Positions 1 to 8,356 of a stretch of DNA of 64,000 nt are shown piece by piece. How positions within the stretch are numbered: the stretch's first letter is position 1; every line of letters starts with the position of its first letter. The notes beneath the pieces are model-generated. The model did not search any database, had not been told where the DNA came from, and saw only the letters and a program-made list of their open reading frames with translations. The position numbers and the translations under genes were made by a program. The stretch comes from Rossellomorea marisflavi (GTDB taxonomy: Bacteria > Bacillota > Bacilli > Bacillales > Bacillaceae_B), in contig NZ_CP081870.1 of NCBI RefSeq assembly GCF_022170785.1, forward strand, positions 794,001 to 858,000. The letters run 5' to 3'.

Positions 1-47
1 AGGGATCCGATAATAATCAATGTGATTTCTTTAGCTGTCGAATTCAT
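1..47 (-). CDS. Partial CDS, amino end only
   Basis: An ATG on the minus strand at 47 is preceded by a GGAGTG ribosome binding site seven to eight bases away. The frame stays open to the window edge, giving MNSTAKEITLIIIGS, the start of what may be a membrane segment. The remainder lies outside the window, so the family cannot be named. Confidence 0.5.
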   Translation of the reverse strand, partial: MNSTAKEITLIIIGS

Positions 48-264
48 ATGTGATCACTCCGTTCCGTTTGAATACCAGAATACTATAGCACAGAGGATGG
101 GGCGGGGGAAAGGTGATTTGGAGGGTTCGGTGGGCTTATTTCATAAGAAGGGAGCGTTCTCGGTGAGGGGTTTACTTTAACTGGTAGTATATCCAGTTCG
201 AAGGGGATTATCGGCTCGATCAGCACAAAAAAGACCCCGACGATGGGGCCGTTCATGACATGGT

Positions 265-596
265 TCAGCGGGCGACGCTCTTTTTTTGATGGGTACGGAC
301 CTTCAGGAACAATGTGATCCACCAGACGGCAAGGAACAAGTAGCCACTGCAGGCATACACGGCCCAGAGCGAACCTTGCTGCAGTTCGCTCACCAAGTGT
401 AGAAACTCATTGAGTTCCGGCGGTGCAACGATGCTATTCAAGAGACCAACAATAGGAACCGTGATGGCGATCCATATGACCAAGAGGGCATCCGTCTTGT
501 TTTTCGATTGGATAGGTTGTAGATCGCACCCCCGATGGTGATGGCCAAAAATAGGTAATGGGCGATCCAAAACCAGACTGGAAGGGTATTCGGCAT
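265..596 (-). pseudogene. Small three-TM membrane protein, frameshifted
   Basis: A strong AGGAGG site precedes ATG at 596 (minus strand). The first frame encodes MPNTLPVWFWIAHYLF and one hydrophobic segment, then runs into a frame that stops early. A second frame, ending at 265, supplies two further membrane segments (LLVIWIAITVPIVGLLNSIV and a Trp/Phe-rich one) and a basic tail. Adding one base to the A5 run at 500-504 joins the two frames into a protein of about 110 residues. I therefore read this as one gene with a one-base homopolymer deletion, either real or a sequencing error. Function is unknown. Confidence 0.6.
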
Positions 597-634
597 GTGA
601 CTTTCCTCCTTCATGAAATCTTGTATCAGTAAAC

Positions 635-1819
635 TTACTTCATCTTAAATGTATAGAATGTGACGGATTCATCCGGGCTTTCTCCCTTCGTCACGGCAAA
701 GCAGAGGGTATCGTTGTAGTAGACGGGTTTTGATGCCGTGTGGCCGAATCCATCACGTCGCAATGAAAGGGCTGTTTTCGTATCCATATCAGCGAGATAC
801 ACATTTTCAGCGCGATCTCTGAAAGCAACCGTGTGTGGATTGACAAAAGTAGTAGCATCTACCGGGGTTCTTGCGGTTGCCTGGTATCTGTAGGTTTCTT
901 CGTTTTCGCTGTCTACGATGGTCAATCCCTCGTCAGATGTATAGGCAAACCGATCCTCCATCCCATCAAAATCGAGAATCCCTTCATCTGTGAGGAGGGT
1001 TTGCTTCTCATTGTCTGCGACTCGTTCGAGCGTGAGCTTTCTTTCGCCGTCCTTGGAGACGGCCTTATGGAGAAGCAGGCCATTCCCTGTCATTTGCTGC
1101 TCTAAGATATATTCCCCGTTTGGTTGTTCGTTTTCATTTAATTCAGCGGTCACGAGCGTTCGGAAGTCCCGGCTTTGGGAATCATAGCTGATCAGGTTGG
1201 AGGTCACCCCGTCACCATCCGCTTCATACTCGATCCAGTTCAGGGATTGAAAATACGTCGTCAGCATAGGTGGCAGGTTTTCATCTGTACTTTCTCCTTT
1301 GTGAATCGTTTGGACATTCCCGGTCTCCACGTTCAACTCAAGGATCGACCAGGCGACATCGGACGCGTGTCTGGCATCATACTCGGTCCAATACAGCGTT
1401 TGATCGATCCCTGCGGAGGATTGAATTCCTTCCGTTGCTTCGTGCAGGACTTCGCATGTTTCGCCTGATCGGGAAAATCTGATGATCTGATCATTCTCCT
1501 GTTCACTGATGGGGTCATAGACGTAGATGATGGACTGGTCCGTGATATAGAAAGGTGAGACCATTCCTTTCGGGCATGAGGAATGGGTGAGTTCATAGGA
1601 GGAAGGAGAGAGATGGTCGATGGGACCCTTTAAGGTGGAAAGGAGGTGCTCGTTCGTTTGGGCTGGTTCCTTGTTCGTTAAAACAGGGGAGCCTTCAGTG
1701 GACAAAGAAGTGCCTGCCTCATGACGGGATTCTTTCTTCTTTTCCTGGGCGACGTCCTCTTGGTCGCTGCATCCTACTAGCAGGAAGAGTGCACTGGCTA
1801 TCATGAGTATGTATTTCAT
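635..1819 (-). CDS. Secreted lipoprotein, probable beta-propeller
   Basis: The start is placed at ATG 1819, where an AGGGGG site lies five bases upstream, rather than at an earlier in-frame start. The protein is 394 residues. It opens with a lipoprotein signal, MKYILMIASALFLLVGC, so Cys17 should be lipidated. A charged linker rich in Lys, Glu and Ser follows to about residue 60. The rest has recurring strand-turn units with Ser/Asp/Glu turns and aromatic positions (IIYVYDP, LYWTEYD, RFAYTSDEG), resembling TolB- or DPP-like propeller blades. No catalytic residues are evident. It probably stays on the outer face of the membrane as a binding or sensing protein. Fold assignment is an inference. 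Confidence 0.7.
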   Translation of the reverse strand: MKYILMIASALFLLVGCSDQEDVAQEKKKESRHEAGTSLSTEGSPVLTNKEPAQTNEHLLSTLKGPIDHLSPSSYELTHSSCPKGMVSPFYITDQSIIYVYDPISEQENDQIIRFSRSGETCEVLHEATEGIQSSAGIDQTLYWTEYDARHASDVAWSILELNVETGNVQTIHKGESTDENLPPMLTTYFQSLNWIEYEADGDGVTSNLISYDSQSRDFRTLVTAELNENEQPNGEYILEQQMTGNGLLLHKAVSKDGERKLTLERVADNEKQTLLTDEGILDFDGMEDRFAYTSDEGLTIVDSENEETYRYQATARTPVDATTFVNPHTVAFRDRAENVYLADMDTKTALSLRRDGFGHTASKPVYYNDTLCFAVTKGESPDESVTFYTFKMK

Positions 1820-1987
1820 CTTTTCCCCCTTATCTGTATACGGCCTTGCACTTTGATACATTTGTTTCTATAAGTGTAAGTAATTGGGTTGTGTTGGTCA
1901 ATAGGTTTTGGGAGATAGGTTGTTGTGGATGGAAGCTTTCGGATTGGTCGGGTAGATGAAACGATCGCCTTGTGCCAGGCGATCGTA

Positions 1988-2959
1988 TTAGTCAGGGCGT
2001 ATGGATTCGTCCTGGTAGAACGCAATGACTGCTTGAGCTGCTGTTAGTACCTTTTCTTTCAGATGTGGGGATGCGACCTGGATCTTATCTGAAAATCCAA
2101 GGATGAATTCAATGGCTTCCTGTTCATCATTGAACTGGAGGGTGGCGGGAATCCATCCGTCGTCTGTGGGCTGCTCTTTCTTCATGACTTTCACGAATTT
2201 GCCGGTGAAGGTGATCCTCCCTACGATTCGGGGGTGCAGCCACACATCCACCTCATAGGCGGGGAGGTTCTTCACAAAGGAGGCCTTGGATTGTTCCCAG
2301 TAGTCCGGTAGGTGAAAATGAGGGGGCCGCTCGAATGTCTCCTCTTCCAGGCTCGCTTGCCCAATCCGGGAGACTCGATAATTTCGGATTTCTCCGTTCC
2401 GGGTTGCCACCAGATACCATGTTCCCCCTTTTGCCACAAGGCCCAGTGGTTCCACGATCCGCTCCTTCATGTCCCCTTCTGTGCGCCCATAGCGGATAAA
2501 CAGTTTTTTATTTTCCCACAGTGCCTGCTTCACGACGGTGAGGGCGTGGTTTTTCTCACTGGAAGTTTTCCATGTGCCGGAATCGATATGGATCTTCTCC
2601 CACATGGCCTGCGCCTCGTCCCGGTAGGTGTCGGGGATCGCCCCGAACAGCTTCTGCCGCGTATCGAGAGAGTGATGAAGGCCGAGATCTTCAAGAAGTT
2701 CCTTGGATGGGGAGAGAAAGAGCGAGGTCATATCGGCGTTGGTCAACCCGCTCAGGCGGCTGCGGAAGTGATCCATCAGGCGCCAACCCCCAGCCTTGCC
2801 GCGTTCGGATACAATCGGGATTCCCGCATGCGTCAGGGCATCCATGTCTCGGAGGATCGTCCGCTCCGACACCTCCAGCTCATCCGCCAGTTCCTTCGCT
2901 GTCATCTTGCCCCGGTTCTGTAATAGGATCATGATGTTCATCAATCGGTCCGCTCTCAT
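1988..2959 (-). CDS. YafY/WYL-family HTH transcriptional regulator
   Basis: The protein is 323 residues from ATG 2959, with a GGGGCGG site upstream; this start begins MRADRLMNIMILLQNRG, the usual opening of the family. Residues 1-60 form a winged HTH (TAKELADELEVSERTILRDM) and the middle carries the WYL ligand-binding domain (LFIRYGRTEGDMKERIVEPLGLVAKGGTWYLVA), with a WCX-like end. The family senses small molecules or nucleic acid ligands. The gene is divergent from a dihydrofolate-reductase-like gene 103 bases away, with a 6-bp-arm palindrome between them, so that pair is its likely target. Confidence 0.88.
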   Translation of the reverse strand: MRADRLMNIMILLQNRGKMTAKELADELEVSERTILRDMDALTHAGIPIVSERGKAGGWRLMDHFRSRLSGLTNADMTSLFLSPSKELLEDLGLHHSLDTRQKLFGAIPDTYRDEAQAMWEKIHIDSGTWKTSSEKNHALTVVKQALWENKKLFIRYGRTEGDMKERIVEPLGLVAKGGTWYLVATRNGEIRNYRVSRIGQASLEEETFERPPHFHLPDYWEQSKASFVKNLPAYEVDVWLHPRIVGRITFTGKFVKVMKKEQPTDDGWIPATLQFNDEQEAIEFILGFSDKIQVASPHLKEKVLTAAQAVIAFYQDESIRPD

Positions 2960-2996
2960 ACCATCCGCCCCTTTGGTTAAACTAGTCCATATTAAT

Positions 2997-3013
2997 ATGA
3001 CAAAGGATGTCAT
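2997..3013. promoter_or_regulatory. Palindromic operator candidate ATGACA-N5-TGTCAT
   Basis: The sequence ATGACAAAGGATGTCAT is a perfect inverted repeat with 6-bp arms and a 5-base centre, lying between the divergent WYL regulator and the reductase-like gene. Its size suits a dimeric HTH protein. Binding by the neighbouring WYL regulator is inferred from position only. Confidence 0.45.
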
Positions 3014-3061
3014 GTTTTAATCGTATACTGAATGTATGGACATGAAAAGGAGGAAGATAGC

Positions 3062-3595
3062 ATGAAACAGGATCGAAAAGTCGTCGTATTCATCGCCTGC
3101 AGTCTCGACGGCTATATCGCGACGAAAGATGAGTCATTGGAGTGGCTTTTCCAAGTGGAGGGTGAAGGGGACAATGGGTTCTCCGCGTTCTACGACACCG
3201 TTGATACAGTCGTGATGGGAAAGCGGACGTACGATTGGGTCATGAATCAGGAGATGGAGGCATTCCCGTATGAAGGAAAGGAATGTGTGGTGTTTTCCCG
3301 TTCAGAGTGGGAAGATACGGAACATGTGCGCTACCGGAATGGTGATGTCCGGTCGTTTGTAGACGAACAAAAAGGATGAAACGGCAAGAATATCTGGGTC
3401 GTTGGTGGAGGGGAACTGCTGCACGCGTTCATCCAGGAAGGGTTGGTGGATGAGTTCATCATCACCGTCGCGCCGGTCATCATCGGGAATGGGATTCCAC
3501 TGTTTAGGGAAGGTGACCACGGACTGAATCTTAAACTGAAGGGGACGCAGACGTTCAATCAGTTTGTGGAATTGCATTATGAGGTGAAGAGGTAG
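3062..3595 (+). pseudogene. Dihydrofolate reductase / RibD C-terminal-like protein with in-frame TGA
   Basis: ATG 3062 follows an AAGGAGG site. The frame encodes VVVFIACSLDGYIA, then VVMGKRTYDWV, features of the YwjB/YyaP RibD-C-like reductases. It meets a single TGA at 3377-3379 and then continues in the same frame as NGKNIWVVGGGELLHAF and VAPVIIGNGIP to TAG at 3593. The complete frame would be 177 residues, normal for the family. The NADPH-binding GGGE segment lies after the stop, so the 105-residue truncated product should be inactive. One substitution (for example TGG to TGA) explains it. Readthrough or sequencing error are the alternatives. Confidence 0.8.
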
Positions 3596-3609
3596 AGGGT
3601 GTTGGGGCA

Positions 3610-3635
3610 GCTCACGGGGTGGGCTGTTTTTTTGT
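3610..3635 (+). terminator. Rho-independent terminator
   Basis: CAGCTCAC pairs with GTGGGCTG (one G-T pair) around a GGG loop, followed by seven T. It sits 15 bases after the reductase-like gene. Confidence 0.75.
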
Positions 3636-3732
3636 GCGTGGGGCTTATGGTGCTTCTATACTTTGGGTGGGATGTGAGGTTTAATAAAGAAGCGAGTCGG
3701 AAGTAATGCCAGAGAGTTAGTAATAAGAGATT

Positions 3733-3861
3733 GAACTTGATGATAAAGGCTTGGAGTTGAAAATAAATAGGGGAAGTTGGAAGAAGAAAACGTTCCAAAA
3801 TCCAAAGTTGAAAATAAATTTTGAAAAGTTGGAAGTGAAATCTCGAAAGTTGATAATAAAT
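3733..3861 (+). repeat. Degenerate AT-rich repeat array (AAGTTGAAAATAAAT)
   Basis: The gap between the reductase-like gene and the sigma factor holds at least four copies of a 15-base unit, AAGTTGAAAATAAAT or close variants, at 3733, 3754, 3805 and 3847. Shorter half units (GAAGTTGGA, AAAAGTTGGAAG) lie between them. Spacing is uneven (21, 51 and 42 bases). Open frames here on both strands are compositional by-products with Lys/Asn/Phe-rich translations. I see no gene from 3636 to 4027. Confidence 0.6.
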
Positions 3862-4027
3862 TTGAAAAAGTCGGTAGAAAAGGAGAGTAGGAAAGTTGGA
3901 GTACGATGTATCTGGGCTATTTTTGGCATCGTTTGGTCGTATTTCATGTGAAACGGTGTCAAACCCGCCTACATATTAAGTAGATTGTGATGATAATTGG
4001 ATTAAAATCAAAAAAATCATCCAATCC

Positions 4028-4056
4028 TGTAACGAATCCACCCCAACCAGGTCATA
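4028..4056 (+). promoter_or_regulatory. Candidate ECF-type promoter
   Basis: TGTAAC at 4028-4033 is followed after 17 bases by GTCATA, resembling the AAC-type -35 and GTC-type -10 elements of ECF sigma factors. It lies just upstream of the ECF sigma gene, so self-activation is plausible. The -10 match is weak. Confidence 0.35.
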
Positions 4057-4077
4057 CAACAGAAGGGAGGCAGCCGG

Positions 4078-4563
4078 GTGACAGAATTTGAGAAGATCTA
4101 TGATCAGCATTTCAGGGAAGTGTATGCATTCATCCTATCCATGAGCCGCAATGAGAAGCTGGCCGAAGAGATCACGCAGGAGACGTTTTTCAAGGCGCTG
4201 AAGGCGATCGATGGTTTCAAGGGGCAGTGCAAGATGAATGTGTGGCTGTGCCAGATCGCGAAGAATACATACTTTACCCATTTATCAAAGCAGAAGCGAT
4301 TGGTGCCGGAAGAGGTGGTCGAATCCAGTGGGGACGCGGTCATGGAGCGGCTCATGGAGAACCGGGAAGAGGCGATGCGGGTCCATCAGGTGCTGCACTC
4401 CCTTCAAGATCCGTACAAGGAAGTGTTCACCCTGCGGATTTTCGGGGAGCTTTCCTTCCGGGACATCAGCGGGCTGTTCGGTAAGACGGAAAGCTGGGCC
4501 AGGGTGACGTATCACCGGGCACGGCAAAAAATTCAGGATCGTTTGGAGGAGGAAGACGTATGA
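4078..4563 (+). CDS. ECF RNA polymerase sigma factor
   Basis: The protein is 161 residues with a GTG start and a GGGAGG site. Region 2 covers roughly residues 5-75 (FREVYAFILSMSRNEKLAEE, then ITQETFFKALKAIDGFKG and NVWLCQIAKN) and region 4 lies near 100-155 (YKEVFTLRIFGELSFRDISG, then FGKTESWARVTYHRARQK). It recruits RNA polymerase to its regulon when released by its anti-sigma factor. It overlaps the next gene by four bases (ATGA), so the two are translationally coupled. The regulon cannot be read from sequence. Confidence 0.92.
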   Translation: MTEFEKIYDQHFREVYAFILSMSRNEKLAEEITQETFFKALKAIDGFKGQCKMNVWLCQIAKNTYFTHLSKQKRLVPEEVVESSGDAVMERLMENREEAMRVHQVLHSLQDPYKEVFTLRIFGELSFRDISGLFGKTESWARVTYHRARQKIQDRLEEEDV

Positions 4564-5240
4564 GGGAGGTACCATGTCGGGTCATCGAAGACCTGCTGCC
4601 CCTATATCATGATGACGTGTGCAGTGAGGAAAGCCGGTCCCTAGTGGAGGGACATCTTAGTCAATGTGACGCGTGCAGGAATGAGCTTCAGCGGATGCGT
4701 GCCGGCCTGCCGGTGGAGGAGAAGGTGACGGTTGACCGGAATAGTGATGACCGGGTGATGAAGGGGATTGCGTCCTCTTGGAAGAAGGGGAAGAAGCGGT
4801 CGTTTTGGAAGGGGATGCTTGTGACGTCTGCCGTTGCAGCCTGCCTCGTCCTTGCTTATGTGGGGCTGTTCCAGTGGAATGTGGTCAATGTCGGGACCGA
4901 GAACGTGGAAATCAGTAAAGTGAGTCAGGCGGATGGGAAGATCTTTTTTCATCTGAATGTAGACGATGGGTACAAGATTTCAACGTTGAAGTATGATGTG
5001 AACAGTAACGGGGATTTCTATGTCACGGGGAAGCGTCAGGTGATCAAGGAAGAAGCCTCCCGTCCAAGTGCCCTTGAAAACGCTGATGAATTCGTCGATC
5101 TTTCTGAGCAGGAAGAAATCCGTGGAGAGAAAATCGAGGCGATCTACTTCGGAACCCCTGATGACCGCAAGCTGATCTGGAAAGAAGGCATGGACGTGCC
5201 AGAAACCGATCAGAGTGTGCTCGAACGGTTTGGGTTGTAA
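4560..5240 (+). CDS. Zinc-finger anti-sigma factor
   Basis: 226 residues. The amino end is a zf-HC2/ZAS module: CRVIEDLLPLYHDDVCSEES, then H-x3-C-x2-C in the segment ending LSQCDACRNELQRM. A single membrane segment at about 83-103 (GMLVTSAVAACLVLAYVGLF) leads to an outside domain of about 120 residues with alternating strands and no recognised enzyme motif. The cytoplasmic zinc module should hold the sigma factor encoded immediately upstream, and the outer domain should receive the signal. The pairing follows from overlap and domain type. Confidence 0.88.
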   Translation: MREVPCRVIEDLLPLYHDDVCSEESRSLVEGHLSQCDACRNELQRMRAGLPVEEKVTVDRNSDDRVMKGIASSWKKGKKRSFWKGMLVTSAVAACLVLAYVGLFQWNVVNVGTENVEISKVSQADGKIFFHLNVDDGYKISTLKYDVNSNGDFYVTGKRQVIKEEASRPSALENADEFVDLSEQEEIRGEKIEAIYFGTPDDRKLIWKEGMDVPETDQSVLERFGL

Positions 5241-5467
5241 ATGGAATTAGACTAAGGCTGATGATGACCGTGGATGGTCCTTTATTGGTATCGGTTTGTC
5301 TTCTGCTCATCGGTATAACAAGGGTATCCTTGATGCTTTTCTTCAACTTGAGAAGAGAAAAGGCGGGAAAGTAAACATAAATCAATGTGAAAAAAACAAG
5401 CGTTTTTCATAAGGTCTTCCGGATTGATCGTTGGAAGCCTATTTATATAAACTCGTCAAATGGACAA

Positions 5468-5497
5468 AAGAAGACTCGCCACCAGGCGAGTCTTCTT
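5468..5497. terminator. Bidirectional terminator, 13-bp stem
   Basis: AAGAAGACTCGCC and GGCGAGTCTTCTT form a perfect 13-bp stem around ACCA. It directly follows the minus-strand DinB-like gene, with a short T run on that strand. The rest of the 260-base gap back to the anti-sigma gene shows no gene or further signal. Confidence 0.8.
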
Positions 5498-5501
5498 TCA
5501 C

Positions 5502-5996
5502 TTATTTCCCTGCCCGCATCGCTTCCGACTCTTCCTTACTCGGTCCATACACGCCAGGAACCTGCAGTCCGGCCTGGCGCATGAGAACGGTCAGTTGGCC
5601 GCGGTGGTGGGCCTGATGCTGGATGAGCAGGCGAAGGACGCCTTGGAACGGCATGTCCATGCCGAAGAGGCTAATCGGTTCGTTCAGCTTCTCATCGGAC
5701 ACCTGCTCTGAAACGGCATCGGCGAGGCGCGTGCTCACGAGCTTATACGTCTCGGCAATCTCGCTAGCGGATGCCGGAGCAGGTTTTTGGAGATCTGGCG
5801 CTTCGAAGGTGACACTTACTTGGGCAAGGAAATAATACGCTGCGCCCGTTACGTGCCAGGCTACACTTCCGATGGTATAAAGATCGGGACCTGCTTCCTG
5901 CTTCAGTGACGCATCAGTAAGTGCATCAAACACTTTCTGGGTAGTGGCGGCTTCCTGCTTCCATTCGCGTAGAAAATCGTTGGTTGATGTGAACAT
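5502..5996 (-). CDS. DinB-family protein
   Basis: 164 residues, ATG at 5996 with an AAGGAGG site. It has the four-helix DinB/YfiT metal-binding pattern: a His in VAWHVTGAAYYF (about residue 48) and a carboxy-terminal HQAHHRGQ motif (about 127-133), with LTVLMRQAGLQVPGVYGP after it. Members bind divalent metals and are often thiol-dependent transferases or damage-inducible proteins; the substrate here is unknown. It stands alone with its own terminator. Confidence 0.9.
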   Translation of the reverse strand: MFTSTNDFLREWKQEAATTQKVFDALTDASLKQEAGPDLYTIGSVAWHVTGAAYYFLAQVSVTFEAPDLQKPAPASASEIAETYKLVSTRLADAVSEQVSDEKLNEPISLFGMDMPFQGVLRLLIQHQAHHRGQLTVLMRQAGLQVPGVYGPSKEESEAMRAGK

Positions 5997-6099
5997 GAAA
6001 AAATCCCTCCTTTTGGTTGTAAGACAGTTTCATTGTAGCATGAAGGAGGGAGGTTGTTCGTTAGTATTATGGAAGGGTTTTCATTTTAACCATTTACTT

Positions 6100-6375
6100 T
6101 TATGGCTGTTGAAATCCAAACAGCGCCACAAACACTAACAACAACGACAGGGATAGCCCGGCAGCATTCAGTACGACCAAGCTGATTTTTAGCTTGCCTT
6201 TCAGTCCCATCAGCGCAAAAACGAGGCCAGCCAGTGCCAGTGTGAACGGCAAAAAGAGACTCACTTCAAGGACCGCTACATACAGCGGAAATCCCCACTT
6301 CGTCAATCCGGCGAGGATTGGAAAGATGGCCATGATGGAAAAAGCTCCTGAAAGAATGGAATAGGTTTTCTTCAT
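6100..6375 (-). CDS. Small three-TM membrane protein
   Basis: 91 residues from ATG 6375, chosen because AAGGAGGGG lies seven bases before it. It is almost entirely hydrophobic, with about three membrane segments and the start MKKTYSILSGAFSIMAIFPI. It lies 13 bases downstream of another small membrane protein on the same strand, so the two probably form an operon. No family was recognised. Confidence 0.7.
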   Translation of the reverse strand: MKKTYSILSGAFSIMAIFPILAGLTKWGFPLYVAVLEVSLFLPFTLALAGLVFALMGLKGKLKISLVVLNAAGLSLSLLLVFVALFGFQQP

Positions 6376-6388
6376 GTGATTCCCCTCC

Positions 6389-6676
6389 TTAAGGAGTGCG
6401 GTAGTTTCTGAAGGCAGACGTGATGACGGCAATGACAAGGATGATCGCGCTGTTCACGAGCAGGAAGTACGCTACTTGGAGACCATAAAAGACGGCAAAG
6501 GCATCTCGGATGACAATCAGTGCGGTAATCCCCCCGACACCGCCAAGCACGGGTGCCATGAGCAGGACTGTCAATGCAGCGGAATACAGGCTTTTCTTTT
6601 TTCGGAAAGTGATAAAGGCGAGAATGTTTCCCGCGGCAATCAAGCATCCCATCAGCAAGTAGAAGAACAGGTCCAT
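6389..6676 (-). CDS. Small three-TM membrane protein
   Basis: About 95 residues. Three in-frame ATGs occur at 6685, 6682 and 6676; the GGGGAGG site at 6687-6693 is best spaced for 6676 (10 bases), giving MDLFFYLLMGCLIAAGNILA. About three hydrophobic helices are visible, with a basic loop RKKKS after the first. It precedes the membrane protein ending at 6100, likely co-transcribed. Function is unknown. Confidence 0.68.
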   Translation of the reverse strand: MDLFFYLLMGCLIAAGNILAFITFRKKKSLYSAALTVLLMAPVLGGVGGITALIVIRDAFAVFYGLQVAYFLLVNSAIILVIAVITSAFRNYRTP

Positions 6677-6882
6677 TTTCATCATTCCTCCCCTATGTGT
6701 CATGTATATGTGTGTAGCGCTGGTTTTTACTAATTTTAACATACACGCTCGTGGTTTAGTCATGTATCTAACAATTTATCCCAAAAATCTATCAGACCAT
6801 AACAGCAAGAATGAGGATGAAATGCCCTGCGGAGGATTGATAAAATAGAAGCAACGAAATTGAAAGAAAGCGGTGAAGCAGG

Positions 6883-7455
6883 ATGGAGACGGCGGTGAAT
6901 CTGTCATTTGAAGAGATGTGGGAGAAGATCATGGCGTGCGACCGGACATATGACGGTTTGTTCTTTACGGCAGTAAAGACGACGAATATTTACTGCCGGC
7001 CCTCGTGCCGGTCGAGGAAGCCGAAGAAGGTGAACGTGGAGTTCTATCAGGAGCGTGCGGAGGCGGAGCAGGCGGGATACCGTGCCTGTAAGAGGTGCAA
7101 ACCCGAAGAGGAGCATTCGCCACATATCGGGGTCGTCCAGGAGACAATCGCCTTCCTGGTCAACCATCACAAGCAGCCGTTGAAGCTGCAGGATATCGCT
7201 GACGGGGTGGGGCTGAGCAGCTATCACCTAGAGAGGGTGTTCAAGGAAGAAACGTCCCATACGCCGCGGATGTATCTAGAGAAAATCAGGATCGATAAGG
7301 CGACGAACTTGCTTCGTGAGTCCGGTCTGACGAATCTTGAAATCTGTTATGAAGTGGGATTCCAGAGTCCGTCCAATTTTTATAAAGTGTTTAAACGCAT
7401 AAAAGAGTGTTCACCGAGTGAGTACCGAAGGGAGCAGTTGGATGAGGTGGAGTGA
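6883..7455 (+). CDS. adaA: AdaA: methylphosphotriester-DNA methyltransferase / AraC-type activator
   Basis: 190 residues. The amino half is the Ada metal-binding domain with zinc cysteines Cys38, Cys42, Cys69 and Cys72 (YCRPSCRSRKPKK and YRACKRCKP); Cys38 would accept the methyl from a DNA phosphotriester. The carboxy half is an AraC HTH pair (LQDIADGVGLSSYHLERVFK and TNLEICYEVGFQSPSNFYKV). Methylation converts such proteins into activators of the adaptive response to alkylation. The gene overlaps the downstream glycosylase gene by 14 bases, so it heads a three-gene repair operon. No clear Ada box was identified upstream. Confidence 0.93.
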   Translation: METAVNLSFEEMWEKIMACDRTYDGLFFTAVKTTNIYCRPSCRSRKPKKVNVEFYQERAEAEQAGYRACKRCKPEEEHSPHIGVVQETIAFLVNHHKQPLKLQDIADGVGLSSYHLERVFKEETSHTPRMYLEKIRIDKATNLLRESGLTNLEICYEVGFQSPSNFYKVFKRIKECSPSEYRREQLDEVE

Positions 7456-8356
7456 TCATGGATCGTCAATTGAAATCAGTCTGCCAAAGCCCTTCAGCTT
7501 CAAGGAGTGCTTAAGGTTTTTGGCCAGGTCGGACCAGGAAGTGCTTCATCAGGTAGAAGAGGGCGCTGTCCTTAAGCTTCTAAAAGTTGATGGAGAGTTG
7601 ATTCTCTGTAAGGTCACTTCCACCGGTGAAGCCCTGAATGTTGCGTTCCTCAACACGTCTCCGTCTACACGCGCTCGGGTGTGTGTGGCCGATTTTATGG
7701 TGGAGTGGTTTGATCTGGAACAGGATCTCTCCGGGTTCATGGAGGTGGCTGGACGCGATCCCGTCCTGAAGCCATTCGCTGAGCGGTACGAAGGCATGCG
7801 AATCCTCTGCATACCCGACTTGTTCGAAGCGCTTGTCTGGGCGATCCTCGGTCAGCAGATCAACCTGACGTTCGCTTATACGCTGAAAAAACGCTTTGTC
7901 GAGCGGTACGGGGAGAGTGTGACATTCAATGGGAGCAGGCATTGGCTGTTTCCTTCCTGCGAACGTGTGGCCACCCTCTCCATCGATGAACTGCGTGAGC
8001 TGCAGTTCACCACGCGTAAAGCAGAGTACGTCCTCGATCTCGCAACCGCCATGGCGAAAGGTGAACTGTCCAAAGAGGTGCTACTCCAATTGGATGCATC
8101 GGCTATACGGGAGAGGTTACTTGCCATTCGCGGTGTCGGAGCATGGACGGCAGACTATGTCAGGATGAAATGCTTCCATGACCGGACCGCGTTCCCGGTC
8201 GCCGACGTCGGTCTTCACCTTGCCCTGAAGGAGGCCCTCAACCTGGAACGAAAGCCGACAATCGGGGAAATCGAAGAACACGCCATCAACTGGAAAGGAT
8301 GGGAAGCCTATGCTACGTTTTATCTCTGGCGATCATTGTACGGAGAAGGAGTATAA
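7442..8356 (+). CDS. alkA: AlkA-like DNA-3-methyladenine glycosylase
   Basis: 304 residues from ATG 7442, picked for its AGGGAG site; it overlaps the end of adaA. An amino-terminal AlkA_N-like region is followed by the HhH-GPD fold: WAILGQQINLTFA, the helix-hairpin-helix LLAIRGVGAWTADYVRMKC, and the catalytic Asp in FPVADVGLHLAL. It removes 3-methyladenine and related bases. The gene overlaps adaB by 47 bases, so all three repair steps are translationally linked. Confidence 0.92.
   Translation: MRWSDHGSSIEISLPKPFSFKECLRFLARSDQEVLHQVEEGAVLKLLKVDGELILCKVTSTGEALNVAFLNTSPSTRARVCVADFMVEWFDLEQDLSGFMEVAGRDPVLKPFAERYEGMRILCIPDLFEALVWAILGQQINLTFAYTLKKRFVERYGESVTFNGSRHWLFPSCERVATLSIDELRELQFTTRKAEYVLDLATAMAKGELSKEVLLQLDASAIRERLLAIRGVGAWTADYVRMKCFHDRTAFPVADVGLHLALKEALNLERKPTIGEIEEHAINWKGWEAYATFYLWRSLYGEGV

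Noticed and set aside
83..322. 79-codon open frame on the minus strand after the first frameshifted membrane protein
   Set aside because: It overlaps that gene by 57 bases in another frame, lacks a ribosome binding site and has a Pro/Ser-rich low-complexity end.
2312..2923. 203-codon frame opposite the WYL regulator
   Set aside because: It is an antisense shadow; the opposite strand carries a clear domain match.
3717..3962. Two opposite short frames across the AT repeat
   Set aside because: Lys/Asn or Phe-rich translations arise from the repeat itself; no ribosome binding site.
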